Positions 7,685-15,263 of a DNA stretch of 64,000 bases are shown here, one piece after another. The first letter of the stretch is position 1, and each line of letters starts with the position of its first letter. The notes under the pieces were generated by a model. The model was not told the DNA's origin. It saw nothing but the letters and a program-made list of their open reading frames with translations, and ran no database searches. Origin of the DNA: Marixanthotalea marina (GTDB lineage: Bacteria; Bacteroidota; Bacteroidia; Flavobacteriales; Flavobacteriaceae); NCBI GenBank assembly GCA_018883545.1, contig JAHLEH010000009.1, forward strand, positions 43,811 to 107,810, in the 5' to 3' direction. The position numbers and the translations under genes are program-made.

Positions 7685-9178
7685 TTGAAAAAAATAAAAT
7701 TCCCAACCGCTCAAACCATTTTAATCATTATAGCGGCTGCAGTTGCCCAATTAACCTGGTTGGTTCCTGCTGGCGCTTACGATTCCTTAACTTATAATAA
7801 AGAAACCAATACGTTTACCAGAAAAAGTTTAGACGCAACCACTACTTTACCAGCAACCCAAGCCTCTTTAAACGAACTTAACGTAAAAATACCTCTCGAA
7901 AAATTTACTAGTGGTGATATATGGAAACCCATTGGCATACCTAATTCTTACAAACAATTAACACCCAAACCACAAGGTTTTGCTGCGTTTATTAAATCGC
8001 CCATTAAAGGGATTATTGAGGCTGCCGACATTATTTTCCTAGTGTTGTTTATAGGAGGACTTATTGGCATTATGAATATCACAGGTGCTTTTGAAGCAGG
8101 CATCGCTTGGCTGGCCAAAGCCCTAAAGGGAAATGAATATTGGCTCATTATTGCTGTTACCTTTTTAATTGCGATTGGCGGTACTACTTTTGGACTTGCT
8201 GAAGAAACCATTGCTTTCTACCCTATACTCATCCCTATTTTCTTAGCTGCTAAATACGATGCCATGGTACCATTAGCTTGTATTTACTTGGGGTCGTCTA
8301 TTGGCACTACTTTTTCTACTACCAACCCCTTTAGTGCCATTATAGCATCGGATGCTGCTGGCATTAATTGGACCACCGGCCTAACCGGAAGGTTTATCAT
8401 GCTGGTATTAGGAACGCTCATTTGTATTATTTACATACTTCGCTATGCACAACGGGTAAAAAAAGACCCCTCAAGATCAATCATTTTTAGTCAAAAAGAA
8501 GAAATTGAAAGTCATTTTGGCAGCAACACACATTCCCATACAGTTCTTACATCCAAACTTCGACTTATATTATTTGTATTTGCTATGTGTTTTGTGGTTA
8601 TGATTTATGGCGTTTCGCAATTGGATTGGTGGTTTTTAGAGATGACTACCGTGTTTTTTGTAGGTGCTGTACTTATTGGAATTATTGCTAATGTAAACGA
8701 ATATAGATTTGTTGACACTTTTGTAAAAGGTGCCAGCGAATTATTAGGCGTCGCATTAATAATTGGAATTGCTAGAGGCATCACTGTTTTAATGAACGAT
8801 GGCATGATTAGCGATACCATGCTATATTATGCAAGCAATCTGACAAATGGAATGAATAAAGGTTTATTTATAAATGCCATGCTTTTTATTTATAGTGGTT
8901 TGTCTTTTTTCGTGCCCTCTTCTTCTGGAATGGCCGTATTAACCATGCCCATTATGTCTCCTTTGGCGGATGGTGTTGGTATTGGAAGGGAGTTTGTAGT
9001 AAATGCTTATCAGTATGGCATGGGGCTATTTGCTTTTATAAATCCAACGGGATTAATATTAGCTTCCTTGGCTATAGTAAAGGTTGGTTACGATAAATGG
9101 TTGAAATTTGTTATGCCGTTGGTTATCATTTTAACCATTTTTACCATGCTGGCATTAACTGTATCCGTTTACTTATAA
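7685..9178 (+). CDS. YfcC-family (DcuC-like) membrane transporter
   Basis: A 497-residue protein with about twelve hydrophobic segments. It carries the YfcC/AbgT-like hallmarks: an N-terminal helix ending in TWLVPAGAYD, GGTTFGLAEETIAFYPI, STTNPFSAIIAS in the middle and SGLSFFVPSSSGMAVLTMPI near the C-terminus. The family (C4-dicarboxylate/amino-acid antiporter-like) moves organic acids or basic amino acids; the substrate cannot be read from sequence. The only sensible start is TTG at 7685, since no in-frame ATG occurs before the conserved N-terminal helix. The 3' end overlaps the next gene (opposite strand) by 10 bases. Confidence 0.88.
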   Translation: MKKIKFPTAQTILIIIAAAVAQLTWLVPAGAYDSLTYNKETNTFTRKSLDATTTLPATQASLNELNVKIPLEKFTSGDIWKPIGIPNSYKQLTPKPQGFAAFIKSPIKGIIEAADIIFLVLFIGGLIGIMNITGAFEAGIAWLAKALKGNEYWLIIAVTFLIAIGGTTFGLAEETIAFYPILIPIFLAAKYDAMVPLACIYLGSSIGTTFSTTNPFSAIIASDAAGINWTTGLTGRFIMLVLGTLICIIYILRYAQRVKKDPSRSIIFSQKEEIESHFGSNTHSHTVLTSKLRLILFVFAMCFVVMIYGVSQLDWWFLEMTTVFFVGAVLIGIIANVNEYRFVDTFVKGASELLGVALIIGIARGITVLMNDGMISDTMLYYASNLTNGMNKGLFINAMLFIYSGLSFFVPSSSGMAVLTMPIMSPLADGVGIGREFVVNAYQYGMGLFAFINPTGLILASLAIVKVGYDKWLKFVMPLVIILTIFTMLALTVSVYL

Positions 9179-10053
9179 TCTAATTTATAGGCTGCTACAG
9201 TATTACCATAAAAAGTAGGCACAATAAGTATATCTTGTTCAGGAATATACGAAATATCGGCAGAATTCTTCCTATTCTCCCTAGTGTCTAATATTTTTAT
9301 TGCTTCTACTGCAATCTTGCCTTTTTCGGCAAAAAACACCTGTCCTTGAAAAGCGGAAAGAATGTATCCTTTATCGGTTGAAACAATTCCATCACCGCCT
9401 CTTACGCCCGCAGCCAAAACTGTTTTTTCCTTAGATGTTTTATCTATAGCAATCAATTCGCCTTTGCTTGAAGATAATATCAGCACCCTGTCTTTTTCAA
9501 CTAAAATACCATTAGGGTAAAACCCTTTTACATCCAGCCATAAAGAGGATTTACCATTGACTAACTTATATATTTTTTCATCCTGCGAATCTGTCATATA
9601 AATATCACCATTGGTATCAATATCCAAATCGTTTAAAAAAACAGCTCCTTCAATTTCATGTTTTTTCACAATAGTTCCTGTCTCCAAATCTATTTCTACT
9701 ACCTTATCAATATCATCTACATAAAGTTTTCCTTTGTAATAGTTTTGACCTTTAGGGGCATCAATACCTGTCACCCAGTTTTTATCTATAACCTTTCCGT
9801 CAACGCTCAAAACTGAAATATAACCATCACCATCTCTTCTATCAGGAGGTGTGCCACCAATATTTGACACATAAATAAGTTCTTTTTCGAAATTGTACCG
9901 AACTGCTTCAGACGTTTTTAAAATCGTGTCCGTTTCCCAAAGTTTGGTAAGTGTTATTTCACCAACAATAGCCTTGCTTTCAAATTTTTGAAATGCTAAA
10001 CAAGTCATAGCTACCAAAGCCAACAAAAAAATTATTCTTTTCATTTTGAACAT
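9169..10053 (-). CDS. Secreted SMP-30/gluconolactonase-like beta-propeller protein
   Basis: A 294-residue protein with a signal peptide (RIIFLLALVAMTCLA) followed by repeated beta-propeller blades such as ISVLSVDGKVI, LNDLDIDTNGDIYMTDSQDEKIYK and GDGIVSTDKGYILSAFQGQ. The LNDLDID...DIYMTDS pattern is typical of SMP-30/gluconolactonase-like regions, a family of calcium-dependent lactonases and non-enzymatic propellers. An alternative Met lies 9 bases inside (10044). Downstream of holA by 11 bases on the same strand, so the two may be cotranscribed by readthrough. Confidence 0.78.
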   Translation of the reverse strand: MFKMKRIIFLLALVAMTCLAFQKFESKAIVGEITLTKLWETDTILKTSEAVRYNFEKELIYVSNIGGTPPDRRDGDGYISVLSVDGKVIDKNWVTGIDAPKGQNYYKGKLYVDDIDKVVEIDLETGTIVKKHEIEGAVFLNDLDIDTNGDIYMTDSQDEKIYKLVNGKSSLWLDVKGFYPNGILVEKDRVLILSSSKGELIAIDKTSKEKTVLAAGVRGGDGIVSTDKGYILSAFQGQVFFAEKGKIAVEAIKILDTRENRKNSADISYIPEQDILIVPTFYGNTVAAYKLDYK

Positions 10054-10064
10054 TTTAAGGTTAG

Positions 10065-11069
10065 CTAAGATACTATTTTTACCAATAGCTCTTTCAACAA
10101 ATCACCTTGAGAAACAGCATTGGCACCAACCCCTTTACTTTTAACATCAAATTCACGTAAGGTAGCCACAACACTGCTCACTTTTTTCATTGGATAATTT
10201 CTGGCCGCCGTAATATAGTCGTTCACAAAATAGGGATTCACTTTTAGTGCCGAAGCGACGTGTCTTGGGTTCTTATCGGTTAAACCATGTAATTGTAACA
10301 ACTGTGAAAAGAAATTGAACAACATGGTTACAGTAACCACCATAGGATTATCTTTTGGATTTTCGGCAAAATAATGCACTATTTTATGGGCTTTATAAAT
10401 ATTTTTGTCTCCAATAGCCTTTTGCAACTCAAAATTGTTGTAATCTTTGCTTATGCCTATATTTTCCTCAATAGCTTCTGGAGTTATGTTGCTGCCAACT
10501 GGCAAAATTATTTGAAGTTTATCCAGCTCATTATTTATTTTACTTAAATCGGTTCCCAAGAACTCTACCAGCATTTGGGCTGCTTTGGGCGTTATGGTGT
10601 AATTTTTTGGAGATAAAACGCGTCTGATCCAATCTGCTACTTGGTTTTCATAAAGTTTATTGCTTTCGTACACCAAGCCTGATTTCTTTACGGCCTTGTA
10701 TAATGCTTTCCGCTTATCTATCTTTTTATACTTATAATTAACCACCAAAACGGTAGTTGGTTGCGGATTGACCGCATAATCAGTTAATTTCTCAATGGTT
10801 CTTGATAAATCTTGACCTTCTTTTACAATAATAACCTGTCGTTCTGCCATCATGGGATAGCGTTTAGCACTGCTCACAATGTCGTCAACAGAAACGTCCC
10901 TACCGTACATTACCATTTGATTAAAGCCTTTCTCTTCTTCAGTTAGCACGTAGTCTTCAATAAACTCTGAAATTTTATCAATATAATAAGGCTCCTCGCC
11001 CATCAAAAAATAAATGGGTTTTATGTTGCCTTTCTTAATGTCACTTACTAATTGCTTTACGTCGTCCAA
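10065..11069 (-). CDS. holA: DNA polymerase III subunit delta
   Basis: Clamp-loader subunit that opens the beta sliding clamp. The 334-residue protein begins with the family pattern IYFLMGEEPYYIDKI (a P-loop-like N-terminal strand), contains the DVSVDDIVSSAKRYPMMAERQVIIVKE segment and FLGTDLSKINNELDKL, and ends in an all-helical collar domain. Length and order fit HolA of Bacteroidota. It is divergent from the HsdR_N-like gene at 11169. Confidence 0.93.
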   Translation of the reverse strand: MDDVKQLVSDIKKGNIKPIYFLMGEEPYYIDKISEFIEDYVLTEEEKGFNQMVMYGRDVSVDDIVSSAKRYPMMAERQVIIVKEGQDLSRTIEKLTDYAVNPQPTTVLVVNYKYKKIDKRKALYKAVKKSGLVYESNKLYENQVADWIRRVLSPKNYTITPKAAQMLVEFLGTDLSKINNELDKLQIILPVGSNITPEAIEENIGISKDYNNFELQKAIGDKNIYKAHKIVHYFAENPKDNPMVVTVTMLFNFFSQLLQLHGLTDKNPRHVASALKVNPYFVNDYITAARNYPMKKVSSVVATLREFDVKSKGVGANAVSQGDLLKELLVKIVS

Positions 11070-11125
11070 AACTTAAAATTTCATATTGTAATAAGAGGTT
11101 GATTTTTTAAAAAACGACCCACTAA

Positions 11126-11156
11126 TTTGGTATTTGGTTTTTGAAGTTTAACTTTG
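11126..11156 (+). promoter_or_regulatory. Promoter for the HsdR_N-like gene
   Basis: TTTG at 11126-11129 and TAACTTTG at 11149-11156 separated by exactly 19 bases, matching the Bacteroidota -33/-7 pattern (TTG, TAnnTTTG). A start site about 7 bases after the -7 box would fall around 11163, just before the ATG at 11169. This argues against the in-frame TTG at 11154 as a start codon. Confidence 0.7.
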
Positions 11157-11168
11157 GAAAAACATAAA

Positions 11169-11621
11169 ATGGTGCCACAGCAGCTCAATTTTCCTAAGTT
11201 TCCGTTTCGATTCAAAAATAGCGAAAATAAAATTTCCATTTTCGATGTTATCCGTAAAAAGTTTGTGATTTTACAACCCGAAGAATGGGTTCGACAACAC
11301 TGTGTGCATTATTTAATCCACGTAAAAAAATACCCAAAATCACTTATCAACGTCGAAAAAGAACTAAAAATCAACACCTTAAGCAAGCGCTACGATATAG
11401 TAGTTTTTAATTCCCAAGGTGGTATCCAGATTATTGTTGAATGCAAAGCACCCAAAGTGACCATAAACCAAGCTACTTTTGATCAAATTGCACAATACAA
11501 TTTAGCCCTTAGCGCCAACTATTTAATGGTAACCAACGGGTTAAATCATTATTATTGCCAAATGGATTTTAAAAATGAACGTTATAATTTTTTAGAAAAC
11601 ATCCCAAATTATGGTGAATAG
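11169..11621 (+). CDS. Stand-alone HsdR N-terminal-type (PD-(D/E)XK-like) protein
   Basis: A 150-residue protein resembling the type I restriction enzyme R-subunit N-terminal domain (HSDR_N_2 type) without helicase or specificity partners. The nuclease-fold core is visible as YDIVVFNSQGGIQIIVECKAPK, with Asp and Glu-x-Lys in the spacing expected of PD-(D/E)XK enzymes, preceded by RKKFVILQPEEWVRQHC. The promoter placement supports ATG 11169 rather than TTG 11154. It sits between holA (divergent) and a glycosyltransferase, not in a restriction locus. Whether it cuts DNA is unknown. Confidence 0.85.
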   Translation: MVPQQLNFPKFPFRFKNSENKISIFDVIRKKFVILQPEEWVRQHCVHYLIHVKKYPKSLINVEKELKINTLSKRYDIVVFNSQGGIQIIVECKAPKVTINQATFDQIAQYNLALSANYLMVTNGLNHYYCQMDFKNERYNFLENIPNYGE

Positions 11622-11625
11622 GCAA

Positions 11626-12615
11626 ATGAACATAGCAGTGGTTATATTAAACTGGAACGGAAAAAAACTTCTTGAAACGTTTTTACCTTCTGTTGTTCAA
11701 CATTCAAATGAAGCTGATATTTATATCGCAGACAATGCTTCGACAGATGATTCCATTCAATTTGTGACTTCACAATACCCTGAAATAAAAATTATAAAAA
11801 ACACTGTTAATGGTGGTTATGCAAAAGGCTACAACGATGTATTACAACAAATAGATGCCGATATTTTTTGTTTGCTGAATAGCGATGTAGAAGTTACAAA
11901 TAATTGGTTAAAACCAATTACAAAAACGTTTGAAAGTGAACCAAACACGGCCATTATACAGCCAAAAATATTAGACTACAAAAACAAAAACTACTTTGAA
12001 TATGCTGGTGCTGCTGGTGGATTTATAGATAAATATGGCTTCCCCTACTGTAGGGGCAGAATATTTGATACCATTGAAAAAGATGAAGACCAATACAACG
12101 ATTTAGCCGAAATATTCTGGGCGTCTGGCGCCTGCTTTTTTGTACGGAGTAGCGTGTTTAAACAACTCAACGGGTTTGACGAACATTTTTTTGCCCATAT
12201 GGAAGAAATAGATTTTTGTTGGCGGGCAAAGAATTTGGACTATAATATTAAATACAACGGACAATCTAAAGTGTACCATTTAGGCGGCGCAACCCTTTCT
12301 AAAGCCAACCCAAAAAAAACGTATTTAAATTTTAGAAACAGTTTGTTTACTTTAATCAAAAACGCTAAAGCACCTTTATTCCCAACAATGTTTATCCGCC
12401 TCACTTTAGATGGTATTGCAGGCCTAAAATTTTTGGTAGAACTAAAACCCAAACATACCTTGGCCATTTTAAAATCGCATGTCGCTTTTTATTGTGCTTT
12501 GACACGGTTATTAAAGCAACGCAAATCCTTACCTCACAACGTAAATTACCACCAAAAAACATCCATTGTAGTAGATTACTTCGTAAATAAAAACAAAGTC
12601 TATAAAAGTTTATAA
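11626..12615 (+). CDS. Glycosyltransferase family 2 protein
   Basis: GT-A-fold transferase of about 330 residues starting with the family pattern IAVVILNWNGKKLLETFLPSV, then IADNASTDDS, the GGYAKGYN loop, the metal-binding-type LNSDVEV motif and an acceptor/catalytic region ASGACFFVRSSVF...GFDEHFFAHMEEIDFCWRAK. Such proteins usually transfer rhamnosyl or other sugars to glycans or lipopolysaccharide. An upstream ATG (11611) would overlap the previous gene by 11 bases; ATG 11626 places the first strand at the N-terminus as in relatives. Sugar donor unknown. Confidence 0.88.
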   Translation: MNIAVVILNWNGKKLLETFLPSVVQHSNEADIYIADNASTDDSIQFVTSQYPEIKIIKNTVNGGYAKGYNDVLQQIDADIFCLLNSDVEVTNNWLKPITKTFESEPNTAIIQPKILDYKNKNYFEYAGAAGGFIDKYGFPYCRGRIFDTIEKDEDQYNDLAEIFWASGACFFVRSSVFKQLNGFDEHFFAHMEEIDFCWRAKNLDYNIKYNGQSKVYHLGGATLSKANPKKTYLNFRNSLFTLIKNAKAPLFPTMFIRLTLDGIAGLKFLVELKPKHTLAILKSHVAFYCALTRLLKQRKSLPHNVNYHQKTSIVVDYFVNKNKVYKSL

Positions 12616-12664
12616 GTTTTTAGTAAAATTTTTGTTAAAATGTAACTATACAGCGTTTTTTGTA

Positions 12665-12672
12665 TACTTTTG
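12665..12672 (+). promoter_or_regulatory. Candidate -7 element upstream of the OmpA lipoprotein gene
   Basis: TACTTTTG, an exact TAnnTTTG match, 41 bases before the ATG at 12713. No well-spaced TTG is present 19-21 bases upstream, so only the -7 half is claimed. Confidence 0.5.
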
Positions 12673-12712
12673 TTCAAACAATCAAGTAAATTAATAATCC
12701 TATAAAATAATC

Positions 12713-13552
12713 ATGAAAAAAGTTTTATTCCTGAGTTTATCAGCCATTTTTTTACTGAGTTCTTGTGTGTCTAAAAAGCAATACACAGATCTTCAAGCAA
12801 AACAAAAAGAAACCCAAGATTTATTAAATTCTGCCACTGTAAAACTAAACGCTTGTTTAGAAGAACGTGCTACCGCCACAGCGAGAGCTACTGCTTTAGA
12901 AGAACAAGTTGCAGATTTACGTAAAGCTAACGACAACCTAACTATTCTTTCGGCCAAAGGTGCTAGCAATGTTGAAAAAACATTGGAAAGCATTAAAGAA
13001 AAAGATTTAAAAATTACACGTTTGCAAGATGCTTTAAACCAAAAAGACAGTGTTACTTTAGCATTGGTAACAAGTTTGAAGCGTGAAGTAGGTATCAACG
13101 ATCCAGACATTGAAGTAAATGTTGAAAAAGGTGTTGTATTTATTTCTATCGCCGATAAATTGTTATTCCAAAGTGGTAGCTATAACGTAACCACTCGTGC
13201 TAAAGAAGTTTTAGCTAAAGTTGCTAAAGTTGTAAACAGCAAACCAGATTTTGAATGTATGGTTGAAGGTCATACAGACAATGTACCTTACAGAAAAGAA
13301 CCTTTATTGGATAACTGGGATTTAAGTGTTAAACGTTCTACATCTATCATTAGAGTATTACAAGATTTAGGTGTAAATCCAAAACAACTTATTGCAGCAG
13401 GTCGTGGTGAGTATGTACCATTAGTTGATAATGATACTGCAGAAAACAGAGCAACCAACAGACGTACACGTATTGTTGTACTTCCTAAAATCGATCAGTT
13501 CTACGATATGATTGAAAAAGAAATGAAAAACTTAGAAGCTAGTAGTAACTAA
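12713..13552 (+). CDS. OmpA-family outer-membrane lipoprotein
   Basis: A 279-residue lipoprotein: signal sequence with lipobox LLSSC (Cys at residue 18), a coiled-coil region at about residues 22-120 rich in Lys, Glu and Gln, then a C-terminal OmpA peptidoglycan-binding domain with LLFQSGSYNVT, VEGHTDNVPYR, NWDLSVKRS and AENRATNRRTRIV. It probably tethers the outer membrane to peptidoglycan. It stands alone, with a -7 element in front and a strong terminator behind, suggesting an abundant monocistronic transcript. Confidence 0.93.
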   Translation: MKKVLFLSLSAIFLLSSCVSKKQYTDLQAKQKETQDLLNSATVKLNACLEERATATARATALEEQVADLRKANDNLTILSAKGASNVEKTLESIKEKDLKITRLQDALNQKDSVTLALVTSLKREVGINDPDIEVNVEKGVVFISIADKLLFQSGSYNVTTRAKEVLAKVAKVVNSKPDFECMVEGHTDNVPYRKEPLLDNWDLSVKRSTSIIRVLQDLGVNPKQLIAAGRGEYVPLVDNDTAENRATNRRTRIVVLPKIDQFYDMIEKEMKNLEASSN

Positions 13553-13570
13553 TTAGTTTCTCTTAGTAAC

Positions 13571-13603
13571 AAAAAAGCCCAACTTAAAAGTTGGGCTTTT
13601 TTG
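13571..13603 (+). terminator. Rho-independent-type terminator after the OmpA lipoprotein gene
   Basis: A perfect inverted repeat: AAAAAAGCCCAACTT (13571-13585) and its complement ending in six T (13588-13602), with a very short loop. It lies 19 bases after the stop codon and 20 bases before the end of the convergent ABC ATPase remnant, so it may act in both directions. Confidence 0.85.
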
Positions 13604-13622
13604 TTCTACTTCATACTTTAAA

Positions 13623-14292
13623 TTATTCTTTTGACTTTAAATAGTCATATTTATATAAATCATTTTCGGTTGTTACTTCTACCATATCACCTCCTTTAAT
13701 TACAAAATTTCGATTAGTTATTTGAAGTACGTCATCATAATAATGGTCTGTTAAAATAATTCCTTTTGTTTGTTTTAGCTTCAAAAGTAAATCCTTAATA
13801 ATATCTTTATATAATGGTTCAATCATTGAAAAAGGTTCATCAAGCATTAAAAATTGATGATGTAAATTTCCAATTATTAACAACTCCAGATATCGTAATT
13901 GTCCCATAGACAATTTCCCAACTTTGATTTTTTCAAAACTAAAAACTTGAGGAGCATAAAATATTTTATCTTGATCTTCTCCACTTGGAAAAAAAAAGCG
14001 GAATAACATCTCTAACTTTCAGTTCCTTTGGCAAAAAGGAATCTTGAGGCATATAACCTATTAATTTTAAAGAAATTACTTCTTTAGGTAAAATTGTTTT
14101 GGAATTGATTTTTATTTGAATTGCATCCGCTTTTATTGTTCCAAAAATCAATTTTAAAAGTGTTGATTTACCAGATCCATTTCTTCCAAAAAGCCCAATT
14201 ATTTCCCCAACATTACATTTAAAATTAATGTTATTTAAAACACATTTATTTCCAAAAGATTTATTAGTATTTAGTATTTCCAAAAGAGACAT
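13623..14292 (-). pseudogene. ABC transporter ATP-binding protein, frameshifted at a T9 tract
   Basis: Two overlapping frames together make one ABC ATPase. The first (14292 to 13966) has the Walker A GRNGSGKST and Q-loop YMPQDSF; the second (open from 14009 to 13623) has the signature LSMGQLRYLEL, Walker B FLMLDEP and H-loop TDHYYDD. The frames switch at nine T on the coding strand (13989-13997); eight T would read through as IPLFFPSGEDQDK and give about 222 residues, a normal ATPase. This could be a real inactivating mutation, a slippage-controlled switch or a sequencing error. Its start abuts the stop of the small membrane-protein gene. Confidence 0.88.
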
Positions 14293-14574
14293 TTATAGAA
14301 ATATTAAATACATTAGAAATGTTAATAAAGATATACACAAGTTAAATACCAATACTCTTTTTAATAAATACGCTTTAGTTAACCCAAGATTGTAATATGT
14401 ATAGTATTCGTTGTTTTTAAATGTTTTAAACCCAAGCAAGCCAAATAATATACCAAAAGTGGCGAAAGTAATCATACTCCAAAAAAAGCCTATAAATACA
14501 CCAATAACTATGCAAAAAGCTAGATTAAACACATTAACATCTATAAAATATTTCAAAATAGCTTTTGTATACAT
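14293..14574 (-). CDS. Small membrane protein, probable partner of the ABC ATPase
   Basis: A protein of 93 residues with three hydrophobic stretches (VFNLAFCIVIGVFIGFFW, ITFATFGILFGLLGF, VLVFNLCISLLTFLMYLIF). A longer frame starts at 14628 but would overlap the upstream TsaC-type gene heavily; the ATG at 14572-14574 lies one base after that gene's stop and is preferred. Its stop is immediately followed by the start of the ABC ATPase. Gene order suggests a small two-component ABC exporter, but the protein family is not recognised. Confidence 0.7.
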   Translation of the reverse strand: MYTKAILKYFIDVNVFNLAFCIVIGVFIGFFWSMITFATFGILFGLLGFKTFKNNEYYTYYNLGLTKAYLLKRVLVFNLCISLLTFLMYLIFL

Positions 14575-14575
14575 A

Positions 14576-15196
14576 TTAAAATATTTCCAGGCTTCCTTTG
14601 CCTTCTCTAACAACAAGAGGTTCATCATCTGATAAATCGATTACTGTAGAAGGCACATTATCGCCATAACCGCCATCAATTACCAAATCGACCAAATTAT
14701 CCCATTTTTCTAATATCAATTCGGGGTCGGTGGTATATTCCAAAACCTCATCTTCATCTCTAATAGAAGTAGAAATTATAGGATTTCCCAACTGCTTTAC
14801 AATTTCTATGGTAATATTATTGTTGGGCACCCTAATACCTACTGTTTTTTTCTTTTTAAATGGGTTTGGCAAATTATTGGAACCAGGCAAAATAAAGGTA
14901 TAAGGACCTGGCAAGGCACGTTTAAGTATTTTAAAAGTAGACGTATTGATTTGCTTCACATAGTCACTTAAATTACTTAAATCGTGACATACAAAAGAAA
15001 AATTGGATTTTTCCAACTTAACATTCTTTAATTGGGCAATGCGCTCTAAAGCTCTTATGTTGGTAATGTCGCAACCCAAACCATACACGGTGTCTGTGGG
15101 ATATATAATGAGTCCGCCCCTCCTCAAAATGGCAACAACCTTTTCAATCTCTTTCGGATTGGGGTTTTCTTCATATATTCTTATAAATTCTGCCAT
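14576..15196 (-). CDS. L-threonylcarbamoyladenylate synthase (TsaC/Sua5/YciO family)
   Basis: A 206-residue YrdC-fold protein showing the substrate-pocket pattern GLIIYPTDTVYGLGCD at about residues 29-44, FSFVCHDLSNL, the GPYTFIL motif, VGIRVP and PSTVIDLSDDEPLVVREGKG near the end. The family makes the threonylcarbamoyl-AMP used for t6A37 on ANN-decoding tRNAs; some YciO-like members differ in activity, and this protein lacks the extra Sua5 domain. It heads a small minus-strand operon with the membrane protein and ABC ATPase. Confidence 0.85.
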   Translation of the reverse strand: MAEFIRIYEENPNPKEIEKVVAILRRGGLIIYPTDTVYGLGCDITNIRALERIAQLKNVKLEKSNFSFVCHDLSNLSDYVKQINTSTFKILKRALPGPYTFILPGSNNLPNPFKKKKTVGIRVPNNNITIEIVKQLGNPIISTSIRDEDEVLEYTTDPELILEKWDNLVDLVIDGGYGDNVPSTVIDLSDDEPLVVREGKGSLEIF

Positions 15197-15263
15197 TCTT
15201 GGTTTTTGGTTGCTGGGTCTTGGATTTTAGTTGTTGCCTAAATAAAATAACTTTGAACTAAAG

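Noticed and set aside
11169..11621. Type I restriction-modification system
   Set aside because: Only the R-subunit N-terminal-type domain is present; no methylase, specificity or helicase genes.
14411..14632. Plus-strand 73-residue frame opposite the small ABC membrane protein
   Set aside because: It is antisense to a membrane protein that fits the operon by exact spacing, and shows no recognisable features.
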